From assembly GCA_039621445.1 (NCBI GenBank), contig CP154954.1, positions 10,683,521 to 10,747,520 of the forward strand: a stretch of 64,000 bases of DNA. Direction: 5' to 3'. Numbering within the stretch: position 1 is the stretch's first letter; the number at the start of each line of letters is the position of its first letter. Source of the DNA: Euglena gracilis. Its lineage: Eukaryota > Euglenida > Euglenophyceae > Euglenales. Shown piece after piece: positions 55,401 to 64,000 of this stretch. The translations under genes and the position numbers were made by a program. The notes below the pieces were generated by a model. That model had not been told where the DNA came from. It made no database searches and saw nothing but the letters and a program-made list of their open reading frames with translations.

Positions 55401-55784
55401 CAGAATGGTTTGGAACCATTCTGAAACCACACATAACCCGCTGTGCCTGTGCATCCCGCGCGCATAACGTTGATTTCAACGCTCTGCCTGGGATGCCACC
55501 ACAGGTACCAGCAAACCGTCCAAGATGGAACTATTACATATGGCCTATGGCCTGCAACTGATCCGAGAGTTTTCTGGGAAAATTTGCAGATGTACCTCCA
55601 CAAGCGAGCTGAAATGCTCAAAACCGAACTGCCCAAGGAAATACAAGAACTCAAAAGTTGGGTTATCCCACGGATCAACATGGACGATCCTGACAAGGAT
55701 ACCTTAGACTTACGTCCAACTGAAATGAACTTGGTACAAGACCCACACATGGGTGAGTACTTCAAGGAAACCCACAAACGTTGA
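52428..55784 (+). pseudogene. E4 ORF3, unknown zinc-motif protein downstream of pol
   Basis: Begins 17 nt after the pol stop. With three frameshifts (about 52830, 53795 and 55550) it reads as a protein of about 1,100 residues. The N-terminal third has VLWCTHCHHKFP and a tryptophan-rich domain ending near WQNFRLRP. The middle is low-complexity Ser/Pro/Thr/Glu. The C-terminal third has TTWLCTVCHNIHN, ICGDC and FCVNC (three CxxC pairs), then a globular region ending near GEYFKETHKR. The two WLC-type CxxCH sites may reflect a duplication. No membrane helix is seen, so it is not an ordinary envelope. I do not recognise the family. Confidence 0.6.
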
Positions 55785-56156
55785 GGGTTTCCTGCCTCGT
55801 ATAATCAGCTACGGCTGAAATAGGCGTAGTCCAACATAATGAGCGAAGTCTCGAGCGTGAATACGCACGTCATCATCGCGTTCAACACCGTTTCAAGACA
55901 CAATGGCGGAATCGCCTTAAGTTTGGTGGATAACACGTTGATCGCGAAGATTCAAGACCACAAAGACACTACGGTGTCAAGTAAGAAGACACACGAAGCA
56001 CAGCATGCGCGCCAGAATTCTTTTGTGCTTTGTGCTCCAAACACGGTACCGTAATTGGGAACCAGACCATGGTATCCTGGTACTGTCTCCCTGAACCTGG
56101 GACTGTGCCTGGCATCCCGACTGGCCTGGTCCAGAAGGGAAATCGGGGAGAGCCCT
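55785..56156 (+). other. E4 3' untranslated region
   Basis: No open frame of note. Contains short inverted pairs (CAGCTACGGCTG, GGCGGAATCGCC) before the polypurine tract. Confidence 0.5.
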
Positions 56157-56166
56157 GGGAGGGGGA
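56157..56166 (+). promoter_or_regulatory. E4 polypurine tract
   Basis: GGGAGGGGGA directly before the TGTGTACC start of the 3' LTR. Confidence 0.7.
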
Positions 56167-56596
56167 TGTGTACCAGGCAGCCATTCTGCCATGGCACTGT
56201 GTACCAGATACAATGGGCTACGGCCTACAAGCTGGCTACGGCCGGGATGTAGACAGTGGCATGGTTAAATCATAAGACAAAGAGAGAATCTCAGAGCTAG
56301 CAAAAGCTTAGCGAAAGCAACTGGTTCCTAATTCAAGGTTATTGGGTTTGGTGCTTTGCAATTCTCTTTTAGAATTCTGAGGGCGAAGTCCCATTTGAAT
56401 ACAAGTTTTATTTCTTTCTTTTCCAAAGCTCGAAAGAGCAAAAGTCACTTTCATATAAGGGACTGCGGTCCCACCAATTCTTCTGCTCTTGTGCTTTGCA
56501 TTCAAAAGGGGAAAAGGGAAGCAAATTTTGTTGTTACTCCCCCCACGGACGTTTCAGGAGGAAATCGTAAGTAGAAAAGCCAGGGTGGGACGTACA
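56167..56596 (+). repeat. E4 3' LTR
   Basis: 430 bp from TGTGTACCAGGC to GACGTACA. The same two termini bound the E5 5' LTR (58220-58533), which is shorter and otherwise diverged; both share TGTGCTTTGC inside. A truncated copy lies at 36931-37344. Confidence 0.75.
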
Positions 56597-57023
56597 CTGG
56601 GATTTTCTGAATGTGAACCTCTGCTCACCATGTTAAGTCCTAAGGCGGAGGAACCTTCGGTGCCTCGGTTTCCCCTAGGATGCGGGGGATCGATTTGCCT
56701 ATCCGGCACCACATCCCCTTTTACCTGAGCCCAACCACCCATTTAAAGCCCTTTTACCCAACCCAGACCCCTGTTTCCACGAAACCCAACACACTGCCAT
56801 GAGGAGCTGCCGCTCCTCCCGCCGGCGTTTCCTCACCATTTGTTTTGCCCTTGCACATTTCTTTTTTCAATTGGATATCCATTTCTTAAATAAAAGAAAT
56901 CATTGAACCAAAGATGGAATGCATGGAGGAAAGTACTTTGGGAGCTGTCCAAGGTGCGTGGGTAGGTGCGACGTGCAGCTTATGCTTGTCAACACCCAAA
57001 ACTTTACTATGTCAATGTCATTG
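56597..57023. other. No gene seen
   Basis: Unique-looking DNA. AAATAAAAGAAATCATTGAA near 56890 resembles the poly(A)-signal region of a transcript end. Confidence 0.4.
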
Positions 57024-57302
57024 TGTGTACCAGGCACGTCCCAGCTCTCTAGGATAGCTGCAGAGTGGGTTCTATGCGATCGCACCACTGTGCAAACGCA
57101 GCTGGTAAGGTCGTGGCAGACCCTTCTGGGAGCTCCCCCTGGTCACGTCAGCACTTTTCTCTCCTTTTCCCACGGGTGGTACTCCTTTGTTTCATTGTTT
57201 GAAAGTTTGTAGGTTTGATTCGTCAGAGGGAAAAACGCTCAGAACAACTGAACTTGGTTGCAGAGGAAACATCTGAAGTTTTTCCATTGTGCTTTGCCTC
57301 TT
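57024..57302 (+). repeat. LTR-like fragment related to the E5 LTR
   Basis: Begins TGTGTACCAGGCACG, the start shared by the E4 and E5 LTRs, and later has TTCTCTCC...GGGTGGTA resembling the E5 LTR. Broken off by the fold-back element at 57303. Confidence 0.4.
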
Positions 57303-57403
57303 GAGTGGGGAACACCGGGGTTCAAACCCTGATTCCCTGCGACCCCGGCGTCCCTGGGTGGTTCTTGAACTTTTCTTTATCCAATTCATCAATTTTCCTG
57401 ATA

Positions 57404-57578
57404 CTCATCCTGGCGCTGCCATATCCCCACTCTTGAGTGGGCGATGCTGAAGCAAACCTTTTCTGAGGGTGAATCCTATTAAGAATTGGGAATCTTCATT
57501 ATTATCTTCATTGCTTGGTTTTAATTTGCAGTAGACACTGAAGAGTGGGTATATGGCAGCGCCAGGAGGATTATGAGT
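57404..57578. repeat. Inner inverted-repeat unit
   Basis: CTCATCCTGGCGCTGCCATA... (57404-57434) pairs with its inverse at 57541-57578, about 30 bp, around an AT-rich centre. Confidence 0.75.
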
Positions 57579-57594
57579 AAAAATGATGATTTGT

Positions 57595-57824
57595 GTTCCC
57601 ACCCATCTGAAGCCCTTTTGTTTCAAAACGGCTTTTCGGCAAAACGGCAAAAAAGCCGGTTAGCCGTCAGCAAACCGGCAAAAAAGCCGTTTCGCCGTTG
57701 GCAAAACGGCAAAAAAGCCGTTTCGTCTTTGGGAAAACGGCGAAAAAGCCGTTTTGCCCGCCAAAAATGAGAAAAATGGCAAAAAATCCGAAAAGCCGAA
57801 ATGAAACACATACGGGTGGGAACA
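57595..57824. mobile_element. 230-bp inverted-repeat element rich in GCCGTTTT/AAAACGGC
   Basis: Termini TGTTCCCACCC and GGGTGGGAACA are perfect 11-bp inverted repeats. The interior alternates AAAACGGC and GCCGTTTTGCC, so it is largely self-complementary. Its right end aligns with the element at 22140-22375. It directly abuts the right arm of the fold-back. Confidence 0.7.
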
Positions 57825-57906
57825 TGGATAAAGAAAAGTTCAAGAAGCACCCAGGGGCGCCGGGGTCGTAGGGAATCAGGGTTGGCGGCCCCGGTGTTCC
57901 CCACTC

Positions 57907-58213
57907 ACGGTCAACTCAATTGTTGTGTCATTGGTCACATGCCTGAAGTCCAGATGGAAGATCAACAAAGGAAGAACCAAGAGGAACATAAGACATTATC
58001 GCCGGCACACGCTCAGACAGAGGTGTGTAAGTCATCGGAAGAAGAACAAGATGAATTTTCGGGTTTACACTACATTTTAGGAAGTGACGTGGAAGATGAG
58101 ATGTGATTGCAACCTACCCCCACCAGTGCTGCGGCCGGTGGGGCAATGACAGCTGGGGTAGCTGCAGTCCCCAGTTCCTCTGGGTCCAAGGCCAGTGATG
58201 CAGTTGAATCCGG
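57907..58213 (+). pseudogene. Coding-like fragment, acidic, unidentified
   Basis: A plus-strand frame (57801-58106) gives, after 57907, EDQQRKNQEEHKTLSPAHAQ and SSEEEQDEFSGLHYILGSD, then a stop and an Ala/Ser-rich tail. The acidic style resembles Gag or pol linkers of the neighbouring elements. No domain is recognised. Confidence 0.25.
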
Positions 58214-58219
58214 GGTTGG

Positions 58220-58533
58220 TGTGTACCAGGCGTATGCTTCTGTCCTCTTCCGTTGAGGAAGTTAGGATGGAAGCAGATCCTATTAGGATCTCCTAATGGG
58301 TGCCCCTTCTCTCTCCACAGGTGGTATTCTTCTTTATACCTTTTCCTTCCTTTCCCTCGGACCGGACTTGGTTATCCAGTCCGTCCTCCCTGCATTGCTC
58401 TGTGCTTTGCTTCTTGGTAAGTGGGAAAAGGGTTTTTACTGTTACTCTGATTTCAGTTCCCAAGTAGGTGCGCCAAGGTGAAAGCGAAGGCTTTTGGGAA
58501 TTGGGAAAAGGGGAATTGGGAATCAGACGTACA
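58220..58533 (+). repeat. E5 5' LTR
   Basis: 314 bp, TGTGTACCAGGC to GACGTACA. The start is set by the termini shared with the E4 LTR and by the adjacent primer site. Contains CTCCACAG and GGTAAGTG, which resemble splice sites. Confidence 0.7.
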
Positions 58534-58535
58534 CT

Positions 58536-58544
58536 TGGTAGCAG
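58536..58544 (+). promoter_or_regulatory. E5 primer-binding site
   Basis: TGGTAGCAG, 2 nt after the LTR, matches the last nine bases of initiator tRNA-Met as in E1; the next bases (CTTAGG) differ. Confidence 0.7.
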
Positions 58545-58590
58545 CTTAGGTCACGATCCTACACATACAGCCCATACAGAAAGAAAAAAC

Positions 58591-58760
58591 GCTATCAAGT
58601 ATTACACTTGATAGCAGATTGGTTCGATCCTACGCTGACTGGCAGCGGAGAGCCCCTGCACCGTTATTACACGGTCGCAGCGTCAGCTCCCGGCTTCTAG
58701 TCAACGTCTAAGCAGACGAGCAGGCTCCGGGAGGCTCTGTACGGTATTACCCGTTACAGC
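58591..58760 (+). promoter_or_regulatory. E5 leader: hairpin cluster with repeated TATTAC loops
   Basis: Hairpin 1 (58591-58615) has a perfect 10-bp stem GCTATCAAGT/ACTTGATAGC. Hairpin 2 (58656-58680) has CCGT/ACGG with outer CTGC/GCAG. Hairpin 3 (58737-58759) has CTGTACGG/CCGTTACAG. All three carry TATTAC at the apex. Between them are CGCTG/CAGCG, CTCCCGG/CCGGGAG and CGTCT/AGACG stems. The leader precedes the Gag ATG at 58823 and could serve RNA dimerisation or packaging. Confidence 0.6.
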
Positions 58761-58822
58761 ACCTCTGGTGCCAGCACAACTGCTTAGTTTTGAGGGTTTT
58801 TGCTGTTTTTGTCATCAGAAAG

Positions 58823-61800
58823 ATGCAAAGCACAGGCCCCAACCATCAATTCAATTATGCCTTATTACAGGCATCATTGCAAGACATTGACCAAGAAAAT
58901 GGGGATTGGAAGCTTTTATGTGAAAGTGCTTCCAGTTCCCACGCCGATGAGGCACAATTGGCTCAATTGTCAAGATTGCAACATTTGTCATCACGACAAA
59001 TGTTGACAGTGGTCATGATCATCATGACATTGACAGTGGTCGGCGATGAGCCCTCCATATCATTGGCTTCAGAGGCTAATGCGGCCTCTTCCGCACTCAC
59101 CTTGCCACAACGGGGGTATTTGCCTCTGTCTGCGGCAATGGTGCAGCTGCTCACACCGGAGAGACCCGTGGTGATTCCGCCACCGGGCTTCTCTGGTGAT
59201 GGTGGGTTGTAAACCCCGTGTTTCTTTCAACCTCCACCCGTTCTTCCACCGGGCAGCCCTTACAGAGCTTTGCCACCACCACCCGATCTCGGGTGCTATC
59301 CCGCACTACCTTGGCAACCGGAGACTCGCCTCGTGTTGCTGGAATTCTCCGGCACGTCCCAACCCATGGATGGCTATGTGAAGGGCACTGGTGAGCTCCT
59401 TACCGCTGAGGATGGCTTCCAGGGGATCACCCCCTTGTGAGGCAGTTCAACCATGTGCAACAATGCGTTGCAGAATGTGCAACCGCACTAAACAAAGGGC
59501 TCCAGTTTCATGAGGACAACCAAAAACATGTCTTCACCAAGCTGGAATTCTGCTGGAATTACTTGCAGGAAGTTGGCAAATATTGCCAGAGGAATTTCGA
59601 AAGTGCTGGTATTGACCTTGCAAACTTTCGGGAAACCTTTGACAAAATGTGCCAACAACTCCCGCAACACTTCCGGCAAATTAGTGATTGCATGCATGAA
59701 GCGGAAACGCGGAATGACTCCAAGTTTCTGCACTTGCATGACTCACTACAACGGTTATCGGGACAAATGGAGTCCTGTTCATCCGCGTTGTTGCATTTGC
59801 AACAACAGTTGCATGCACGAGATTCCTCGTCTGCAACATCCAGCAGTGGTGGATTTGTGTCTATGGACCATTTCACCACATTGTCCGCAACTTTCCATGA
59901 ATCGCAACACCGCATTATGCAGTTGTGCGATGAAACGGAAAAGTTTCGGCAATTCCAGTCACAAGCCAACGAGAATTTTGCTCCCCACACGTATGTGCGG
60001 CAGTTGGAGGAGCGAATTTCCCGTTTGGAGCAGAAAAGCTGCTATTGTGACGCGAATCAGGTTGGATTATCCAATCTGAGCGCGAAACTGGCGGAAATCG
60101 CACAACGGCAGGATTACATGCAGTTGCAGTTGCAATCCGACATTGGCGGGATTAAATCGGCCATTGCGGGTTTGCAACAAAGCTATTCCGCACTTTCCCA
60201 CCGAGTTCCGGACATTAGCGGTATTCAAACTGCTATTGGGGAACTCCAGACCCGGTATGCATCGGTGTCTACCAAAGTAACGGAAATGCAGTCTCTACCT
60301 GCAGGTTCCAGTTCTCGGATTACCGAGAACCCTGATTTCAAGGCATTTTATGACAAAATGCTCACTAACAATCAGGAAACCTTGCAAGATTTCCGCAATA
60401 GCCTATTACGGCTTGAGGAATCGGTGAATCGGAATGCCCGATCCACGCAAAGTGAGATTACCAGGTTGGATGAGCGAATTTCCGCGTTTTTGGATAAACC
60501 ACAACCTGGAAATTTACCCGTGGATACCACAACCGCGTTCTCGGATAACCCTGCGGTTGCACCCACCACCACACCTACCAAGGTGACATCACCTTTGCAG
60601 ATTCTCTCAAATGCTGTAAAAGCATTAATGGGACAACTCCAAATACTGGATAAGTCTCACGGGAAACTTGTCCAAGATGTTACCGGAATTTCCGAAAGGA
60701 TTCCGCACTTGGATGACTTTTCCCGTTACCGCAAGCGTATTCGCGCTTTGGAGGATGAAGTTGACCGAATTTGCGGCCAACTCCAACTTGTTGAGCATTT
60801 GGAGCAAAGTGTGCACGACTTGTCTGTGGGTTTGGATAATGTGTCCAACCAACAGCGGGTTTCACACCGCAATTCGGCAGTATGCATTGCCGAAGATGCG
60901 CCAAATGTTCCAGAGTCGCGTTCCCATAACCCGGCTCTGGGTGCACATGCACCACCACCACCCGTGTCCCGAGTGTCACAATCCGCGATTCCGCGAATTG
61001 TACCAGCATTGGCCTTGCCTACAACTCAAAACCAGTTTTCGGATGAATCTCCCATTACGGGAACCGAATTTTCGGAGAACACGGCGATTCCGCCAAGTCT
61101 CCACCAAGCAATCCATTATTCCATGCTTGTGCGTGGAATGAGCCAAACCCGTACACCAGGAGTGGGTCACATGTTGCATGCGCGACATACCCCCACACCG
61201 GAGTGTCCCCCTATTACGGGTGACCAACAGGGTTTGCGACCGGATTTCCGGTACCAGGATTCACCTTCACCAGAAATTTCGCGACTCCGACAAGAATCCA
61301 GAAAGGATACGCTTGGTGCTCGAGCGTACCCGGGCCCGAATCCACGGAATACCACCGAGGGCCAACAGGTTTTTCAGAAAGACTTCAAGGGCACCATCGC
61401 AATCGCGAATAAGGTGAAGCCCCAGTGGGACGGTGACCCAACCACATGGAGACAGTTTTTCCGGGACTGGGAGTACTACTGGGCATTGAAAGGGCCAACC
61501 CAGGACACAAACCTGGAGGTGATCAAGATGGAATTCATTGATTGCCTCCCTAGGGATGAGAAGGAGCGCGCGCGACAAATCGTCATTCGCTACCGCGTTT
61601 CCTTTGATGACCTGGTGGAGCAATACGCTTCCACCAGTTCAAGTTTGGTCGCTAGGATTACCCTGGAGACCAAGTGGCGGCAATGCGCCCCACCCGACCG
61701 CAAGCGGAAGTCCATTGACCTTTGGTATGCCAAATGGTTAGGACTTGCCGCTGAAGTGGATGAACTCAGTGAAAAGCAAATGCGCGAACAGTTTGACGCT

Positions 61801-62813
61801 GTTCTCATGCATTTCACGCCTAGCCTCATCAAGGATATCCATCGTGAGGAGTTGGCGGGTAATGCAATGACTCTTGACCAACGCTGGAATTATGTTTCCA
61901 AGCAACTGAAGCTATCACAGCTTCTTGGTCAGATTCAATCCGCGTATACCGCACACCCAACCGCTGGATTACCGGCTGGTTTGGTGAACGCATTGCAAAA
62001 ATCACCGGTTTCACCCACTTCACCCACCACGGGATCGAAAACGCGATACCCGCGTTCTTCGGACCAAGCCACGGATAAAGTGTGCTTTTTGTGTAACAAA
62101 TCGGGACATATGTCTCAGGAATGTCCTAACCCTGAAGCGCGAAAGCGTATTCAGAGTCCGCGAGGCTCGACCTCATCACGAGGTCGGGTTCCTCCGCGTT
62201 TTCACGCCAATCGGGCAATTCACGGTCATCGGGTCCCCGTTCCGGTGGTATTAGCCCCCGGATCCCGTTCCGCGATGAGCGGAAACACGGTACCCCTCGG
62301 GGTAGGTCACCCGGTGCCCCGGCCAAGAAGCGTGATTCTCATCGCGAGACATCGCGATCGCGTTCGCGAAGCGGATCATCTTCTTCGCGATCCTCATCGG
62401 GAAAACCCCGATACACCGGTCATGGTCGACGGGATACCCGGTCGCCACGACGGTTTGACGGGAAATCAGGAAACCGATCCCCCCGCTATCCAGGTTCGCG
62501 ACACAAATCTCGGTGTTCGCTTTGTGGATCGAGTGATCACCACTCATCCAAATGTCCGCGTTCTCGTTCTCCCCGCCCTGGCCAACGTCATCGCGGTATG
62601 AATCGCGGTGACAAGGGTCACTCCTCCAACCGCCATAAAGTCGGTTTCATGATATCTTGTTTGGAGGATGACACCCCGGCTTCGGGCAGGCAGGGGAATG
62701 AGACCACGGATACCGATTTCGACGAGGCCCGCATGGCGGTGCGCACGTTGAAATCCGTTTATACCTCTAAAAGGCCCATAGCCGGCTATTCGGCCGGTTC
62801 GGACCTGGAGTAG
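58823..62813 (+). pseudogene. E5 Gag: coiled-coil, capsid-like block, two zinc knuckles, RS-rich linker
   Basis: Starts MQSTGPNHQFNYALL. A stop (59210) and a C-run frameshift (about 59430) break the N-terminal part. The main frame 59437-62601 has a long coiled-coil (RQLEERISRLEQ, DEVDRICGQLQLVEHLEQS), then the conserved block WDGDPTTWRQFFRDW, IKMEFIDCLPRDEKERARQ and a helix-rich capsid-like stretch, then CCHC knuckle CFLCNKSGHMSQEC near 62080. A 1-nt shift around 62185 leads to an RS-rich linker (SRSRSRSGSSSSRSSS) and a second knuckle CSLCGSSDHHSSKC near 62514. Ends GSDLE then UAG. It would form particles and bind RNA. Confidence 0.8.
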
Positions 62814-62849
62814 GGGAGCCCGAGGTCCGAGGGCACGGACCTCTGGGCT
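62811..62849 (+). promoter_or_regulatory. E5 Gag UAG stop with downstream hairpin (readthrough signal)
   Basis: TAG GGG is followed directly by AGCCCGAGGTCC, an eight-nt loop and GGACCTCTGGGCT: 12 bp with one bulge. Reading past UAG keeps the frame into the protease (GSPRSEGTDLWADEQ). UAG-G plus a close downstream structure is the arrangement used by gammaretroviruses for Gag-Pol. Confidence 0.7.
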
Positions 62850-63485
62850 GATGAACAGATGGAGGTAGGACATGATCAACCCTGCCCCCCCTGCCCATCT
62901 GCCTTTCTGGTTGGTACCCGGAAAATTTTCGGGTCCCCCACCCCCCACTCCAACTTTCCGCTCGGAATGTTGTGCAAAGTAGGAAAGGGTTCATGGGAAA
63001 GCTGGCAAGAAAACGTATTTTCGCCAGACCCTTCACTTTGCTTACCCCCCATGGAACTTTTAGTCCAAGCGGAAATCAAAATCCAAAATTTTTGTACAAA
63101 AGTCGACATTCTCATTGACACTGGTTGTCACATTGCACTACTTTTTTGGTTCGGGTTGATACCAACCCCGCTCTTGGTGAAAGCCAAGAAGCCGATCAAA
63201 ATTACGACGGCTGACAACACCCCCATGTGCGGTGGTGACTTGGGATGCTTTTTGGACATTGTCCTACCCCTCATCCCCAAGCACCACTTACACCCCCCCC
63301 AACCGCAAAATTTTCCCGATACCTGGGGATATGAATCCGGAATCCATGGTTCTGACGTAATTCTGGGATACCCCTTTTTACGTCAACACCGGATGGTAGT
63401 GGATTGCCACTCCCACGGTTTGCGCACATCACCGTTCTCTTCATTGCCCCCAAACCTTCATCACCTGTGGCGTCAACCGCGATAG
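62814..63485 (+). CDS. E5 retropepsin (start of pol)
   Basis: In frame with Gag past the UAG. AFLVGTRKIFGSPTPHS is conserved with E4, then MELLVQAEIKIQN, VDILIDTGCHIALL with the catalytic Asp (63117), PMCGGDLGCFLDI as flap region and SDVILGYPFLRQH as the ILG motif. All expected protease parts are present. The frame is lost near 63425, after the domain. Confidence 0.8.
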   Translation, partial: GSPRSEGTDLWADEQMEVGHDQPCPPCPSAFLVGTRKIFGSPTPHSNFPLGMLCKVGKGSWESWQENVFSPDPSLCLPPMELLVQAEIKIQNFCTKVDILIDTGCHIALLFWFGLIPTPLLVKAKKPIKITTADNTPMCGGDLGCFLDIVLPLIPKHHLHPPQPQNFPDTWGYESGIHGSDVILGYPFLRQHRMVVDCHSHGLRTSPFSSLPPNLHHLWRQPR

Positions 63486-63976
63486 CCACCAATTTTTCCA
63501 CACCGTTTTCGAAAACTTTTACCCCGTTACCAACCACACCAACCAACGTTTTCCACACCGGGTGTACCGAGAAAGTTCACCCCCTGCCCGTTGACACACC
63601 AACTTCCGTTCCCCATGAGGCAGGGCAAGCGAGTAGCGGTACCCCCCTCGTTCCACTGGGTTACAAGACGAAAGCACAAAGGCCTGAAGTTATAACGGTG
63701 TCGAGTAGTCGCCCAGCTGCACTAATACCCCGTTTTCCACCAGATGTGTCGCTTGCAGATACATCTGTACATCCCCCAGCAGCTTCAAAAGCGCATCCCA
63801 ACTTTTACACACACCCTCACCAGACCAACATGCGCGACCAGGACCACTACTCCGACACTTCCTTCCAATGTGTGCACTGTAAGAGAATTTCCGCCCAGCC
63901 AGATTTCGATTGTGGATGTCTAGTCCAAACACCAACACTAATCCCGATTTCGCGTAACCATACACTTGGTTGCTGA
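63426..63976 (+). pseudogene. E5 protease-RT spacer with conserved Cys motif
   Basis: Pro/Thr-rich spacer in a second frame (63404-63976) ending with FQCVHCKRISAQPDFDCGCLV, matching E4 (YQCAHCRRI...FDCGCIV). A CxxC...CxC set like this may bind zinc. A stop follows at 63974; the Dam-like domain expected next would lie beyond the window. Confidence 0.55.
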
Positions 63977-64000
63977 TCGCATTGCGCGACCGTACATCAA

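Larger units (their letters stand above)
42200..56596 (+). mobile_element. E4: decayed Ty3/Gypsy-type element with Dam-like domain and extra ORF3
   Basis: Order on the plus strand: structured leader, Gag, UAG plus hairpin, protease, Dam-like domain, RT, RNase H, integrase, chromodomain, ORF3, polypurine tract, 3' LTR. Gag and protease are clearly homologous to E5. Frameshifts and stops occur in every ORF. The 5' LTR was not found at the expected place, so the left limit is approximate. Confidence 0.8.
57303..57906. mobile_element. Fold-back element with ~81-bp inverted arms
   Basis: The arm 57303-57383 (GAGTGGGGAACACCGGGG ... CTTTTCTTTATCCA) is repeated inverted at 57825-57906 with only a few mismatches. 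The 440-bp interior is made of two further inverted-repeat units (57404-57578 and 57595-57824), so the whole is a nested palindrome able to form a long cruciform. No protein is encoded. Confidence 0.8.
58220..64000 (+). mobile_element. E5: Ty3/Gypsy-type element of the E4 lineage, cut by the window end
   Basis: Has a 5' LTR, primer site, hairpin-rich leader, Gag, UAG with hairpin and protease. Pol beyond about 63980 lies outside the window. It is less damaged than E4: the protease has DTG and both zinc knuckles are complete. Confidence 0.85.

Noticed and set aside
52428-55784. ORF3 of E4 as a retroviral envelope
   Set aside because: No signal peptide, membrane helix or cleavage motif; the CxxC pairs point to zinc binding instead.
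58591-58615. CRESS-DNA virus origin, since hairpin 1 contains AAGTATTAC
   Set aside because: Two neighbouring hairpins share only TATTAC, the motif is partly in the stem, and the site lies in a retroelement leader with no Rep gene.
62180-62520. Programmed -1 frameshift inside Gag, because E4 and E5 both change frame between the two zinc knuckles
   Set aside because: The breaks are at different places: near 62185 in E5, and a 1-nt deletion at about 47000 in E4. Independent indels explain them.

Overview
This is eukaryotic nuclear DNA from a repeat-rich genome, probably a protist or alga; the window alone does not fix the taxon. It holds tRNA-type Pol III genes, satellites, LTR retrotransposons primed by the initiator tRNA-Met, LINE fragments, inverted-repeat elements and many long G/C homopolymers. 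No ordinary single-copy host protein gene can be recognised. Almost every coding stretch belongs to a mobile element, and most are broken by frameshifts or stops.

Layout. 1-6.3 kb: three tRNA-type genes, short inverted-repeat elements, micro- and minisatellites, a 311-bp tandem duplication and a ~185-bp satellite array. 6335-18228 (minus): E1, a structurally complete Ty3/Gypsy-type element inserted into that array. It has 600-bp LTRs, a GGCCA target duplication, an exact initiator-tRNA primer site and a polypurine tract. Inside E1 sit a 240-bp MITE-like element (in the 3' LTR) and a 1.9-kb LTR element, E6 (in the 3' region). 18.2-18.7 kb: rest of the array. 18.7-19.9 kb: LINE reverse-transcriptase fragment. 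19.9-22.1 kb: mostly unassigned. 22.4-36.9 kb (minus): E2, a degenerate relative of E1, split by the nearly intact 7.05-kb plus-strand element E3 (23992-31045, TSD ATCCT). 36.9-42.2 kb: an LTR-like copy and a purine-skewed stretch with a LINE-type endonuclease. 42.2-56.6 kb (plus): E4, a decayed element of a third lineage with an extra 3' ORF. 57.0-57.9 kb: nested inverted-repeat (fold-back) elements. 58.2-64 kb (plus): E5, a better preserved relative of E4, cut by the window end.

How the genes fit together. All these elements are Ty3/Gypsy-like (protease, RT, RNase H, integrase, chromodomain), but each lineage carries a methyltransferase-like domain in or next to pol. E1 and E2 have a cytosine-C5-type domain (PPC, ENP motifs) upstream of protease. 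E3, E4 and the small E6 have a Dam/N6-adenine-type domain (NPPF/NPPY or a decayed form), which in E3 and E4 lies between protease and RT. E4 and E5 also share a Gag with a coiled-coil, two zinc knuckles and an RS-rich linker; its UAG stop is followed in frame by protease and directly by a conserved hairpin, as in stop-codon readthrough. The most novel parts are the repeated pairing of retroelements with methyltransferase-like domains, the readthrough cassette, the unknown ORF3 of E4, and the hairpin-rich leaders of E4 and E5.
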